From positions 1 through 62,699 of the forward strand of contig UCBZ01000017.1 of assembly GCA_900470775.1 (NCBI GenBank): 62,699 bases of DNA, written 5' to 3'. This document shows positions 26,607-34,385 of this stretch, piece by piece. Each line of letters opens with the position of its first letter. Position 1 is the stretch's first letter. Both the position numbers and the translations under genes were made by a program. This DNA comes from Hyphomicrobiales bacterium (GTDB taxonomy: Bacteria; Pseudomonadota; Alphaproteobacteria; Rhizobiales; Beijerinckiaceae). A model generated the notes under the pieces. That model searched no databases. It was not told where the DNA came from and saw only the letters and a program-made list of their open reading frames with translations.

Positions 26607-27151
26607 TCCGCCGTTCGCTCGATGCCCTCTATCTCTGGTCCGGCTACGCTGCCGGCGTCTTCCTCGTCATCATCTTCCTGCTGATGATGAGCCTGTCGCT
26701 GGGTCGCGAGATCGGCCTCAACATCCCGGCCGGCGACGATTTCGCTTCCTGGTGCATGGCGGCGATGGCGTTCCTGGGCCTCGCTCACACCTTCAAATCC
26801 GGCGACATGATCCGCGTCGGCCTGCTGATCGACCGCTTCACGGGCAAGACGCGCTGGTGCTTCGAGGTGTTTTCGCTGGTGCTGGGCCTCGGCTTCGTCG
26901 GCTTCTTCGCCTGGCACGCCGTCGTGATGACCTGGCAATCCTATGAGTTCAACGACGTCGCCGGCGGCGTCGTGGCGATGCCGATGTGGATCCCGCAGCT
27001 CGGCTATTCCGGCGGTCTGGTGATCCTGTTCATCGCCTTCCTCGACGAGTTCGTCCACGTCGTGCTGCGCCGTCAGGAGCCGCGCTACGAGAAGCCCCCC
27101 GCGCAGTCCGACGAGGAAATCGTCGAGCGCGCCATGGCGAGCGGAGTCTGA
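26603..27151 (+). CDS. TRAP transporter small permease (DctQ)
   Basis: The 182-residue inner-membrane protein has four helices typical of the DctQ subunit: AAGVFLVIIFLLMMSLSL near residue 15-32, a second around MAAMAFLGLAHTF, a third at FEVFSLVLGLGFVGFFAWHAVV and a fourth at LGYSGGLVILFIAFLDEFV. GDMIRVGLLIDRF is a conserved cytoplasmic loop. ATG 26603 is used, with GGGG nine bases upstream; the preceding leader ORF overlaps it. It pairs with the DctM permease that follows and the DctP binding protein at 28503. Confidence 0.9.
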   Translation: MIRRSLDALYLWSGYAAGVFLVIIFLLMMSLSLGREIGLNIPAGDDFASWCMAAMAFLGLAHTFKSGDMIRVGLLIDRFTGKTRWCFEVFSLVLGLGFVGFFAWHAVVMTWQSYEFNDVAGGVVAMPMWIPQLGYSGGLVILFIAFLDEFVHVVLRRQEPRYEKPPAQSDEEIVERAMASGV

Positions 27152-27157
27152 AACGCC

Positions 27158-28468
27158 ATGGCCATGATCGAGATTTCCGGCCTGCTCCTGCTGCTGCTGA
27201 TCACCTTCCTCGCCGGTGGCGTCTGGATCGCGATCTCGCTGATGGCCTGTGGCTGGGTCGCCATGCAGTTCGTCGCAGGCGGCATCCCCGCCGGCGCCGT
27301 GCTTGCGACCACGATCTGGGGCAACAGCGCCTCCTGGACGCTGGCCGCGCTGCCGCTCTTCATCTGGATGGGCGAAATCCTCTACCGGACGAAGCTCTCC
27401 GAGGAGATGTTCCGCGGCCTCGCGCCCTGGCTCAACTGGCTTCCGGGCCGGCTGATGCATGTCAACGTGCTGGCCTGCGGCATCTTCGGCTCGGTCTCGG
27501 GTTCCTCGGCTGCGACCTGCGCCACCGTCGCCAAGATCGCGCTGCCGGAGCTGAAGAAGCGCGGCTATGACGAGAAGGTCGCGCTCGGCTCGCTCGCCGG
27601 TGCCGGCACGCTCGGCATCCTGATCCCGCCCTCGATCACCATGGTGGTGTATGCGGTCGCCGCCAACGTCTCGATCATCCAGATCTTCCTCGCCGGCTTC
27701 CTGCCCGGCCTGCTCGTGATGGCGCTCTATTCCGGCTACATCGTCGTCTGGCATCTGCTGAATCCGGACAAGTCGCCGCCGCCGGAACCGAAAATGCCGT
27801 TCCGCAAGAAGCTGAAGGAATCGGCGCAGCTCATCCCCTGCATGCTGCTGATCGCGCTCGTCTTCCTGTCGCTGCTGCTGGGCTGGGCGACGGCGACCGA
27901 ATGCGCCGCCTGGGGCGTGCTCGGCTCCTTCGGCATCGCCTGGTGGTCGGGCGGTCTGACGAAGGAGACCTTCTGGCAGAGCGTCATGGGGACGACCCGG
28001 ATCACCGGCATGATCATGCTGATCCTGGCCGGGGCCTCCTTCATGTCGACCTCGATGGCCTATACCGGCATCCCGCTGGCGCTGGCCGCCTGGGTGGATT
28101 CGCTGCACCTCTCGCCCTACGCGCTGATCGCGGCCCTGACGGTGATGTACATCATCCTCGGCACGGCGCTGGACGGCATCTCGATGATCGTCCTGACCAC
28201 GGCGATCGTCATCCCGATGATCAAGACCGCCGGCTTCGACCTGGTCTGGTTCGGCATCTTCCTCGTGCTGATCGTCGAGATGGCCGAGGTCTCGCCGCCC
28301 GTCGGCTTCAACCTCTTCGTGCTGCAGACGATGTCGGGCAAGGACTCCAACACCGTCGCGCTCGCAGCGCTGCCCTTCTTTTTTCTGCTGGTCGCCGCCG
28401 TCGCGATCATTACGATCTTCCCTTGGATCGTGATGGTGCTGCCGGAGATGGCCTTTCCGCCGCAGTAG
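27158..28468 (+). CDS. TRAP transporter large permease (DctM)
   Basis: This 436-residue protein has about twelve hydrophobic segments and the DctM blocks GEILYRTKLSEEMFRGLAPWLNWLPGRLMHVNVLACGIFGSVSGSSAATCATVAKIALPEL and GAGTLGILIPPSITMVVYAV. It forms the Na+-driven translocation channel of the TRAP transporter with DctQ. It starts six bases after dctQ, so the two are one operon. The C-terminal half repeats the fold (ILGTALDGISMIVLTTAI, EMAEVSPPVGFNLFVLQ). Confidence 0.94.
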   Translation: MAMIEISGLLLLLLITFLAGGVWIAISLMACGWVAMQFVAGGIPAGAVLATTIWGNSASWTLAALPLFIWMGEILYRTKLSEEMFRGLAPWLNWLPGRLMHVNVLACGIFGSVSGSSAATCATVAKIALPELKKRGYDEKVALGSLAGAGTLGILIPPSITMVVYAVAANVSIIQIFLAGFLPGLLVMALYSGYIVVWHLLNPDKSPPPEPKMPFRKKLKESAQLIPCMLLIALVFLSLLLGWATATECAAWGVLGSFGIAWWSGGLTKETFWQSVMGTTRITGMIMLILAGASFMSTSMAYTGIPLALAAWVDSLHLSPYALIAALTVMYIILGTALDGISMIVLTTAIVIPMIKTAGFDLVWFGIFLVLIVEMAEVSPPVGFNLFVLQTMSGKDSNTVALAALPFFFLLVAAVAIITIFPWIVMVLPEMAFPPQ

Positions 28469-28502
28469 ACGAGCTCAACAACAGGGAACGGAGACAAAAA
28501 AC

Positions 28503-29498
28503 ATGACGCGTAACGACTTCATCAAGGCCCTTCTGGCCATCGGCGTCGCCACCGGCGCGCTCGCGCTGGCCACCACCGGCGCCGTGGCGCAGACCAAGTG
28601 GAACCTGCCGGCGGCCTATCCGGCGGATAATCCGCACAGCGAAAACCTCGCCCTCTTCGCCAAGGACGTCGAAACGGCCACCGGCGGCAAGCTCACGATC
28701 ACCGTCCATCCCAACGCCTCGCTGTTCAAGGCACCTGAGATCAAGCGCGCCGTCCAGACCGGCCAGGCCCAGATGGGCGAAGTGCTGATGTCGATCCACG
28801 AGAACGAGGATCCGATCTTCGGCATCGACGTCGTGCCGTTCCTGGCGACCTCCTTCGCCGATTCGAAGAAGCTCTATGCGGCGTCCAAGGCCGCCGTCGA
28901 GAAGAAGCTCGACAGCCAGGGCGTCAAGCTGCTGTTCATGATCCCTTGGGCGCCGCAGGGCGTCTACGCCAAGAAGGACATCAACAGCGTCGAGGACATG
29001 AAGGGCCTGAAGTGGCGCTCCTACAATGTCGGCACGACGCGTCTCGGCGAGCTGCTCGGCATGCAGTCGGTCACGATCCAGGCAGCCGAGCTGCCGCAGG
29101 CGCTGGCGACGGGCGTCGTCAACTCCTTCATGTCGTCGGGCGGAACGGGCTATGATTCCAAGGTCTGGGAGTCGCTGACTCACTTCTACGACGTGCAGGC
29201 CTGGATCCCGAAGGACGCGACCTTCGTCAACAAGGCCGCCTTCGCGGCCCTCGACAAGCCGACGCAGGACGCAATCCTGAAATCCGCCGCCGCCGCCGAA
29301 GAGCGCGGCTGGAAGATGTGGCAGGAGAAGGCCGGCTGGTATCTCGACCAGCTCAAGGCCAAGGGCATGAAGGTGCAGGCGCCGAGCGCCGATCTCGCCG
29401 CCGGCTTCAAGAAGGCCGGCGACACGCTGACCTCCGACTGGCTGAAGAAGGCCGGCGCGGATGGCCAGGCCATCGTCGACGCCTACAAGAAGATGTGA
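28503..29498 (+). CDS. TRAP transporter substrate-binding protein (DctP)
   Basis: The 331-residue periplasmic protein has a signal peptide (ALLAIGVATGALALATTGAVA) and then the DctP body: WNLPAAYPADNPHSENLALFAKDVE, HPNASLFKAPEIKRAVQTGQ, and the ligand-binding segment MKGLKWRSYNVGTTRLGELLG, where an Arg is expected to bind a carboxylate. The VNSFMSSGGTGYDSKVWE segment is also family-typical. It delivers substrate to DctQM. The neighbouring oxoprolinase-like gene suggests a hydantoin, oxoproline or similar acid; this is inference. A long inverted repeat follows. Confidence 0.93.
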   Translation: MTRNDFIKALLAIGVATGALALATTGAVAQTKWNLPAAYPADNPHSENLALFAKDVETATGGKLTITVHPNASLFKAPEIKRAVQTGQAQMGEVLMSIHENEDPIFGIDVVPFLATSFADSKKLYAASKAAVEKKLDSQGVKLLFMIPWAPQGVYAKKDINSVEDMKGLKWRSYNVGTTRLGELLGMQSVTIQAAELPQALATGVVNSFMSSGGTGYDSKVWESLTHFYDVQAWIPKDATFVNKAAFAALDKPTQDAILKSAAAAEERGWKMWQEKAGWYLDQLKAKGMKVQAPSADLAAGFKKAGDTLTSDWLKKAGADGQAIVDAYKKM

Positions 29499-29527
29499 GG
29501 CTGCCATTCCGCGCCCTCCGAAGGGAG

Positions 29528-29718
29528 GGCGCGGGGAACCCTCTCCTGTAAGGAGAGGGCAGGGTGAGGTGTCGGCCGTTGGCCATTCGGGTCCAAAAAC
29601 CTCACCACCTGCGTCCGTTGCGTCTTACGGCTTCCGGCACCAATTTGAAGCTTCTCGGGTCAGAGGGCCTACACCTCACCCCTGCCCCTCTCCTTACAGG
29701 AGAGGGGTTCCCCGCGCC
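29528..29718. repeat. Long inverted repeat between dctP and marR
   Basis: Two near-exact inverse arms, 29528-29572 (45 bases, starting GGCGCGGGGAACC) and 29671-29718 (48 bases, ending GGTTCCCCGCGCC), flank about 98 bases of non-coding sequence. Each arm itself contains a small hairpin (CTCTCCTGTAAGGAGAG). It resembles a dispersed palindromic element, may terminate the TRAP transcript, and is not seen elsewhere in this window. Confidence 0.8.
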
Positions 29719-29735
29719 CATCTCGGCAAGCGAAC

Positions 29736-30263
29736 ATGTCATCAAAACCCCTCCCCGACGATCTCGGCCCTATCGTCTCCTCCGGCCATCTGGCCGCAGG
29801 CGCGATGCCGGCTCTGTCGGAGTTCGAATTCGCGATGAATATGACGGTGCACGCCTTCCAGCGCTGGATGGTGCGCTGCATCGCGGCGGCCGGCGTGCCC
29901 GACCTCTCGCCGCTCGACGTGCTGGTGCTGCACAACGTCAACCACCGGGCCAAGCCCAAGCGCCTGGCCGATATCTGCCTCGTCCTCAACATCGAGGACA
30001 CGCATCTGGTCAATTACGCACTGAAGAAGCTCGAACGCCTCAAGCTGCTGAAATCCGGCCGCAAGGGCAAGGAAAAGACCGTCGCGGTGACCCCGGCCGG
30101 CGAGGATGCCTGCCGCCGCTATGCCCATATCCGCGAGCAGCTCCTGGTCAAATCGGTGGTCGCAACCGGCCTCGACCCCAAGCGCCTCTCCGAGATCGCG
30201 GCCGCGATGCGCTCGCTCTCAGGCCAGTACGACCAGGCGGCGCGCGCGGCGGCGAGCCTGTAG
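29736..30263 (+). CDS. MarR-type winged-helix regulator
   Basis: This is a 175-residue protein with a winged helix-turn-helix core: DLSPLDVLVLHNVNHRAKPKRLADICLVLNIEDTHLVNYALKKLERLKLLKSGRKGKEKTVAVTPAGEDACRRY. The helix pair RLADICLVLNIEDTHLVNYALKKLE is the DNA reader and KGKEKTVAVT the wing. Flanking helices should form the dimer. Its position after the TRAP operon makes it a candidate regulator of the hydantoinase/TRAP pair, although the long inverted repeat separates it and it probably has its own promoter. Confidence 0.8.
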   Translation: MSSKPLPDDLGPIVSSGHLAAGAMPALSEFEFAMNMTVHAFQRWMVRCIAAAGVPDLSPLDVLVLHNVNHRAKPKRLADICLVLNIEDTHLVNYALKKLERLKLLKSGRKGKEKTVAVTPAGEDACRRYAHIREQLLVKSVVATGLDPKRLSEIAAAMRSLSGQYDQAARAAASL

Positions 30264-30339
30264 CCCGCCCCGGAACGCGCGGCCTGCCTTATCCCTCGCT
30301 GTTACAGGGCGCCACGATCGAACCATATTCTGTCTGAAT

Positions 30340-30921
30340 TCAGGCGTCGCGCTGCCGCTCGACATACTCAGCCTTCAGCGCCTCATGCACCGACCAGAAG
30401 CCGCCTGGTTCCCGCCCGAGCAGCTGGTCTTCCAGCAGGCCGAGATGCAGGTGCCAGCCGCTGGAGACCATCGCCATGCGATCCTTGGTCACCAGCCTGC
30501 GATGCGTCAGCACGAGCCGGACCTTGTCGCCGGCCTGCGACAGCACGAACTCGATGTCGGAATCGGGCTCGCCCATCCCGACCCAATTGAAGGCGAAGCG
30601 GTGCGGCGGCTCGAAGGCGGTGACCGTGCCGCCCGACGCCCAGCCCTCATCGTTCATCTTGCGCGCGCTCTCGGGCGGCGACTCCTTGGTGATCCGCGAG
30701 TGCATGAAGAACAGGTCGAGCTTGCCCCCGGCCCGCGGCTCGGCATCGCCGCCGCAGAACCAGGTTGCGCGCTTCTCGCCCTCGACTAGATAGGACCAGA
30801 CCCGCTCGATCGGCCCCGGCAGCAGCCGCTCGAAGCGCACCGCGCCGCTCTCCAGCACGGTTCCGTAGTCCTTGTTCGCAGCCGCATGGCCCGTATTTGC
30901 TTGGCTCGTATTCGCTTGCAT
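30340..30921 (-). CDS. SRPBCC (AHSA1-like) family protein
   Basis: The 193-residue protein has the START/SRPBCC fold signature: VRFERLLPGPIERVWSYLVEGEKRATWF near residue 28-55, then GGKLDLFF, FEPPHRFAFNWVG and KVRLVLTHRRL. The C-terminal helix SGWHLHLGLLEDQLLG is typical of AHSA1-like members. It has a hydrophilic N-terminal extension with two SQANT-like repeats. ATG 30921 overlaps the ArsR stop, forming an operon seen widely in bacteria. The pocket ligand is unknown. Confidence 0.88.
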   Translation of the reverse strand: MQANTSQANTGHAAANKDYGTVLESGAVRFERLLPGPIERVWSYLVEGEKRATWFCGGDAEPRAGGKLDLFFMHSRITKESPPESARKMNDEGWASGGTVTAFEPPHRFAFNWVGMGEPDSDIEFVLSQAGDKVRLVLTHRRLVTKDRMAMVSSGWHLHLGLLEDQLLGREPGGFWSVHEALKAEYVERQRDA

Positions 30922-31238
30922 CACGCCTCCTCGCCCGGTTCGGGCTTCAACAACTCGGCTTCGAGAGCCGCCAGACGATCGGGCCAGAAGGCGCGCACCC
31001 GCCGGACCCAGTCGTCGAAGGCGTCGATGCCCTCGGGGTCGAGCGTGTAGATGCGCCGCTGGCCGGCGACGGTGACCTTGACCAGCCCGGCCTCGCGCAA
31101 CGTCTTGAGATGCTGCGAGATCGCCGGAGCCGACACCGTGAACCGCTCGCCGATCTCGCCGGCCGACAACGCGCCTTGCGCCAGCATCTCGACGATGCGG
31201 CGGCGGGTCGGGTCGGCGAGAGCGGTGAAACTGTCCAT
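30921..31238 (-). CDS. ArsR/SdpR-like winged-helix repressor
   Basis: The 105-residue regulator has the ArsR pattern FTALADPTRRRIVEMLAQGALSAGEIGERFTVSAPAISQHLKTLREAGLVKVTVAGQRRIYTLD. The recognition helix is SAPAISQHLKTLREAG. No Cys pair for metal binding (the CVC box) is present, so it is more likely a metal-independent, SdpR-type repressor. A 12-base palindrome lies just upstream and probably serves as its operator. It is translationally coupled to the SRPBCC gene. Confidence 0.9.
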   Translation of the reverse strand: MDSFTALADPTRRRIVEMLAQGALSAGEIGERFTVSAPAISQHLKTLREAGLVKVTVAGQRRIYTLDPEGIDAFDDWVRRVRAFWPDRLAALEAELLKPEPGEEA

Positions 31239-31244
31239 GGCCAG

Positions 31245-31273
31245 ATAATTCGTTATTCACTTAATTAAGTCAA
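31245..31273 (-). promoter_or_regulatory. arsR promoter and palindromic operator
   Basis: On the minus strand, TTGACT (31273-31268) and AATTAT (31250-31245) are 17 bases apart, a plausible sigma-70 promoter seven bases before the arsR start. The perfect palindrome ACTTAATTAAGT (31259-31270) overlaps the -35 box and spacer, an ideal site for autorepression. Confidence 0.65.
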
Positions 31274-31384
31274 CACAAAAATATTGTGCGGCGCTTCGGG
31301 TCTGCCCGCTGCGCGGCTGGCGCGCTTGATCGCAAGGTCGGGCTCGGCCATTGCCAAGGCCCCGCCACGGTAACCTTGCGACGC

Positions 31385-32290
31385 ATGCCCACCCGAAACG
31401 CCACTCTCGCCGGCATCGGCATGATGCTGCTGGGCATCCTGATGTTCTCGCTTAACGACGTCATGGGGAAATGGCTGGTCGCGACCTATACGGTCGGCCA
31501 GGTGCTGCTGCTGCGCAGCGCGGCGGGGCTGGCGGTGCTGCTGCCCTTCGTCATCCGGCAGGGCGTGATGCGCACGCTGCGGCCGGAGCGGCCCGGCCTG
31601 CAGATCCTGCGCGTGGCCCTCGGCTCCGGCGAGGTCGCGCTGTTTTACCTCGCGGTCTCCTATCTGCCGCTGGCCGACACGATGACGATCTGGTTGGCCG
31701 CGCCGGTCTGGGCGGCGCTTTTGGCCGCGCTGCTCCTGGGCGAGCGCGTCGAGGTCGGGCGCTGGATCGCGATTGCGGCGGGATTCGCAGGTGTCGCGAT
31801 CGCGCTCGCTCCGACCGGCGCCAGCCTGTCCATGCCCGCTTTGCTGGCTCTGCTCGGCAGCATCCTGTTCGCGGGCATGATGATCGCCGGCCGTCAGCTG
31901 CGCGGCACGCCCGATGTCACCCTCGTCGCCTGGCAGACGCTGGGCGCGCTGCTGATGGGGCTCGTGCTTTTGCCCTTCGGCTGGGTCGCGCCGACATGGG
32001 CGGATGCAGGCTTGCTCGGCCTGCTCGGCATCGTCGCGATGGTCGCCCATCTCTGCGTCACGCGCTCGCTCAAGCTGGCGGAGGCGTCTGTCGTCGTGCC
32101 CTACCAGTATACGCTCATCGTCTGGGCGCTGGTCTTCGGCTGGCTCGTCTTCGGCGATTGGCCGACGACCGCGATGCTAGCAGGCTCGGCCCTGATCGTA
32201 GCCGCAGGCCTTGCGCTGCTCCTGCTCGAACGCCGTGCGGCGACGCGGCCGATCACCGGAGAGGCCGGCGTTCGCTCCGCAGCGCCCTGA
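31385..32290 (+). CDS. EamA family (DMT) transporter
   Basis: This is a 301-residue inner-membrane protein with ten hydrophobic helices in two EamA repeats. Family features include MMLLGILMFSLNDVMGKWLVA, LRSAAGLAVLLPFV, EVALFYLAVSYLPLADTMTIWLAAPVWAALLAALLLGERV and the second-half VVPYQYTLIVWALVFGWLVFGDWP. It probably exports a metabolite. ATG 31385 is chosen because the frame upstream to 31286 overlaps the arsR promoter region. It converges with the GntR gene. Confidence 0.9.
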   Translation: MPTRNATLAGIGMMLLGILMFSLNDVMGKWLVATYTVGQVLLLRSAAGLAVLLPFVIRQGVMRTLRPERPGLQILRVALGSGEVALFYLAVSYLPLADTMTIWLAAPVWAALLAALLLGERVEVGRWIAIAAGFAGVAIALAPTGASLSMPALLALLGSILFAGMMIAGRQLRGTPDVTLVAWQTLGALLMGLVLLPFGWVAPTWADAGLLGLLGIVAMVAHLCVTRSLKLAEASVVVPYQYTLIVWALVFGWLVFGDWPTTAMLAGSALIVAAGLALLLLERRAATRPITGEAGVRSAAP

Positions 32291-32291
32291 C

Positions 32292-32993
32292 TCAGCTTGC
32301 GATAAAGGGCACCTTCATCCGGTCCGAGGACTGTACGATGTGGTACCGCATCGCGACGGCGGCAGTCTCGCCGTCGCGCCGGCTGAGGGCGCGCAGGATC
32401 GCGCCATGTTCGACAAATGCCTCCTGCAGCCGGGCGGGCTCCTGCACTGGCGGCCGCTGGCTGCGGGTGATGATCGGCCGATAGAGGCCGATGATGTCGC
32501 GGATGGCCCGGTTCCCCGCGATCTCCGCGATGGCCATGTGCAGCGCGAAATCCGCTTCCATGGCGTCCCGGAAGCGTGTCTGCTCGATCGCCGTCCGCAT
32601 CGCTTCGTTCAAATCGGACAGGCGGGCGATATCGTCCTGCGAGGCGTGCCGCGCTGCGAGCTGGACGGTGAACCCCTCCAGCGCGAAGCGAAGCTGGTAG
32701 ACCTCCACCTCCGAAAAGCGCTGCTCGAAGGTCCAGCCCGTAAGATCGGCCTCGGGACGGTCGAAACCCTCCGCGACAAAGGCACCACGGGCGGGCTCGA
32801 TCCGGATCAGCCCCATCCCTTCCAGTTGGAGCACGGCCTCGCGAACGGTCGGCCGGCTCGCCCCGAGACGCTGCGCCAGCTCACGCTGCGACGGCACGCG
32901 GTCTCCCGGTTTCAGCCCGGTCTCGGTCATCAGGCGCCGGATCTGCTGGACCAGTTGCGTGGTGACCGGTCGCCTGTCCTTCTCGACGTGCAT
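32292..32993 (-). CDS. GntR/FadR family (FCD) transcriptional regulator
   Basis: The 233-residue regulator has an N-terminal GntR winged helix (LVQQIRRLMTETGLKPGDRVPSQRELAQRLGASRPTVREAVLQLEGMGLI) and an all-helical FCD domain. In the FCD domain, AARHASQDDIARLSDLNEAMR and ADFALHMAIAEIAGN give the expected Asp and His metal/ligand residues, completed by an Arg/His segment near HGAILRALSRRD. FCD regulators bind small carboxylates. It is divergent from the iron-type alcohol dehydrogenase gene and probably controls that operon. Confidence 0.92.
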   Translation of the reverse strand: MHVEKDRRPVTTQLVQQIRRLMTETGLKPGDRVPSQRELAQRLGASRPTVREAVLQLEGMGLIRIEPARGAFVAEGFDRPEADLTGWTFEQRFSEVEVYQLRFALEGFTVQLAARHASQDDIARLSDLNEAMRTAIEQTRFRDAMEADFALHMAIAEIAGNRAIRDIIGLYRPIITRSQRPPVQEPARLQEAFVEHGAILRALSRRDGETAAVAMRYHIVQSSDRMKVPFIAS

Positions 32994-33134
32994 GAACCTC
33001 GACCCTCACCGTCCCATCATAGCCGTTGACGGCTCCGGCGGCTCATGTCAACTCGTGGCCATACCGGTAAGACCAAGATCCAGATGAGCGGTGTTGACCA
33101 GCCGCATGGTCGTCGGCAGCAGGCGAGGAACATC
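32994..33134. promoter_or_regulatory. gntR-adh divergent control region
   Basis: The gap between these divergent genes contains GACCA-N6-TGGTC (33096-33111) and the palindrome TACCGGTA (33062-33069). Either could be the GntR operator. No clear promoter hexamers were found, so the assignment is tentative. Confidence 0.35.
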
Positions 33135-34265
33135 ATGGCTTTGATCACCTATCTGACCACCGTGAAATTCGGCTTCGGCGAGATCGCCGGCATCGAGGCG
33201 GATCTGGCCGGCCTCGGCGTCAAGAAGCCGCTCATCATTGCCGACAAGGGCATCGTCGCGGCCGGCATCATCGCCACCGGGCAGGCGCTGTCCCCGGCCC
33301 TGGCGTCCGCGCCCGTCTTCGACGGCACGCCGACCAATCCGACCGAGGACGCCGTCGAGGCCGCGCTCGTCATCTATCGTCAGCACGCTTGCGACGGGCT
33401 CGTCGCCATCGGCGGCGGCTCGCCGATCGACCTCGCCAAGGGCGTGGCGCTGCTGGCGACGCATCCGGGCCCTCTCGAAACCTATGCGGCGATCCTCGGC
33501 GGCGTCCCGAAAGTGACCTCCGCGGTCGCCCCGGTGATCGCCGTGCCCACGACCTCGGGCACCGGCAGCGAGGTCGGTCGCGCCGCGCTGATCTCCCTGA
33601 GGGATGGCCGCAAGCTCGGCTTCATCTCGCCCTATCTGATCCCCCGCCTGGCCATCTGCGACCCCGAACTGACGCTCGGCCTGCCCGGCTGGCTGACCGC
33701 TGCGACCGGCATGGACGCTGTCACTCACTGCATCGAGACCTATCTCAGCCCGCGCGAGAACCCGCCCGCCGATGCGATCGCGCTCGACGGACTCAAGCGC
33801 GCCGCCGCCTTCATCGAGCGCGCGGTCAAGGACGGCTCCGACCGCGAGGCCCGCAAGGAGATGATGATGGCCGCGCTCCAGGGCGGCCTGACCTTCCAGA
33901 AGGGTCTCGGCGCCGTGCACGCGCTCTCCCACCCGCTCGGCGGGCTGAAGGAGGTCTCGCTGCATCACGGCACGCTGAACGCAGTGCTGCTGCCGGCCGT
34001 GCTGCGCTTCAACGAGCCGGAGGCCCGTGCGAAATATGCCGAGATCCGCAAGACCCTCGGCCTTGCCCCCGATGCCGACCTCGCGGCCTGGATCGCGGCG
34101 CTGGTCAGCCGGCTTGGCCTGCCCGGCAACTTGACGCAGATGGGCGTGCCGCGCAGCGTCGTTGCTGCGATCTCGGAAGCGGCGGTCAAGGACCATTCGA
34201 CCGCGAGCAATCCGCGCCCCGCCACGGCCGCCGACTATGCCGCGATGCTGGAGGCCTCGTTCTGA
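33135..34265 (+). CDS. Iron-containing alcohol dehydrogenase
   Basis: The 376-residue group III dehydrogenase has the nucleotide motif GGGSPIDLAKG (about residues 93-103), PTTSGTGSEV, and metal-ligand segments ATGMDAVTHCIETYLSP and GAVHALSHPLGG, which supply Asp/His ligands for Fe2+. ATG 33135 follows GAGGA; the frame extending to 33045 is less likely. It oxidises or reduces an alcohol/aldehyde pair with NAD(P). An orphan TRAP binding protein is 120 bases downstream, and a GntR gene is divergent, suggesting uptake and oxidation of a hydroxy acid or alcohol. Confidence 0.93.
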   Translation: MALITYLTTVKFGFGEIAGIEADLAGLGVKKPLIIADKGIVAAGIIATGQALSPALASAPVFDGTPTNPTEDAVEAALVIYRQHACDGLVAIGGGSPIDLAKGVALLATHPGPLETYAAILGGVPKVTSAVAPVIAVPTTSGTGSEVGRAALISLRDGRKLGFISPYLIPRLAICDPELTLGLPGWLTAATGMDAVTHCIETYLSPRENPPADAIALDGLKRAAAFIERAVKDGSDREARKEMMMAALQGGLTFQKGLGAVHALSHPLGGLKEVSLHHGTLNAVLLPAVLRFNEPEARAKYAEIRKTLGLAPDADLAAWIAALVSRLGLPGNLTQMGVPRSVVAAISEAAVKDHSTASNPRPATAADYAAMLEASF

Positions 34266-34385
34266 TCGCCAACTGACCGCGATCCACCAAGGCGCGGGCG
34301 GCTGCCCGCGCACCGTCGAGCACAGGGCCCGCCGACGTGCGATCGACAGGGTCCGGACAACAAAAAGCACAGGGAGAAGACGCAG

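Noticed and set aside
29512..29735. The inverted repeat region considered as a CRISPR or attenuator
   Set aside because: Only two arms are present in inverse, not direct, orientation, with no spacers. Nothing resembles a leader peptide.
32994..33134. A confident GntR promoter assignment in the divergent gap
   Set aside because: Two short inverted repeats exist, but no well-spaced -35/-10 pair supports either one, so it is listed only as tentative.
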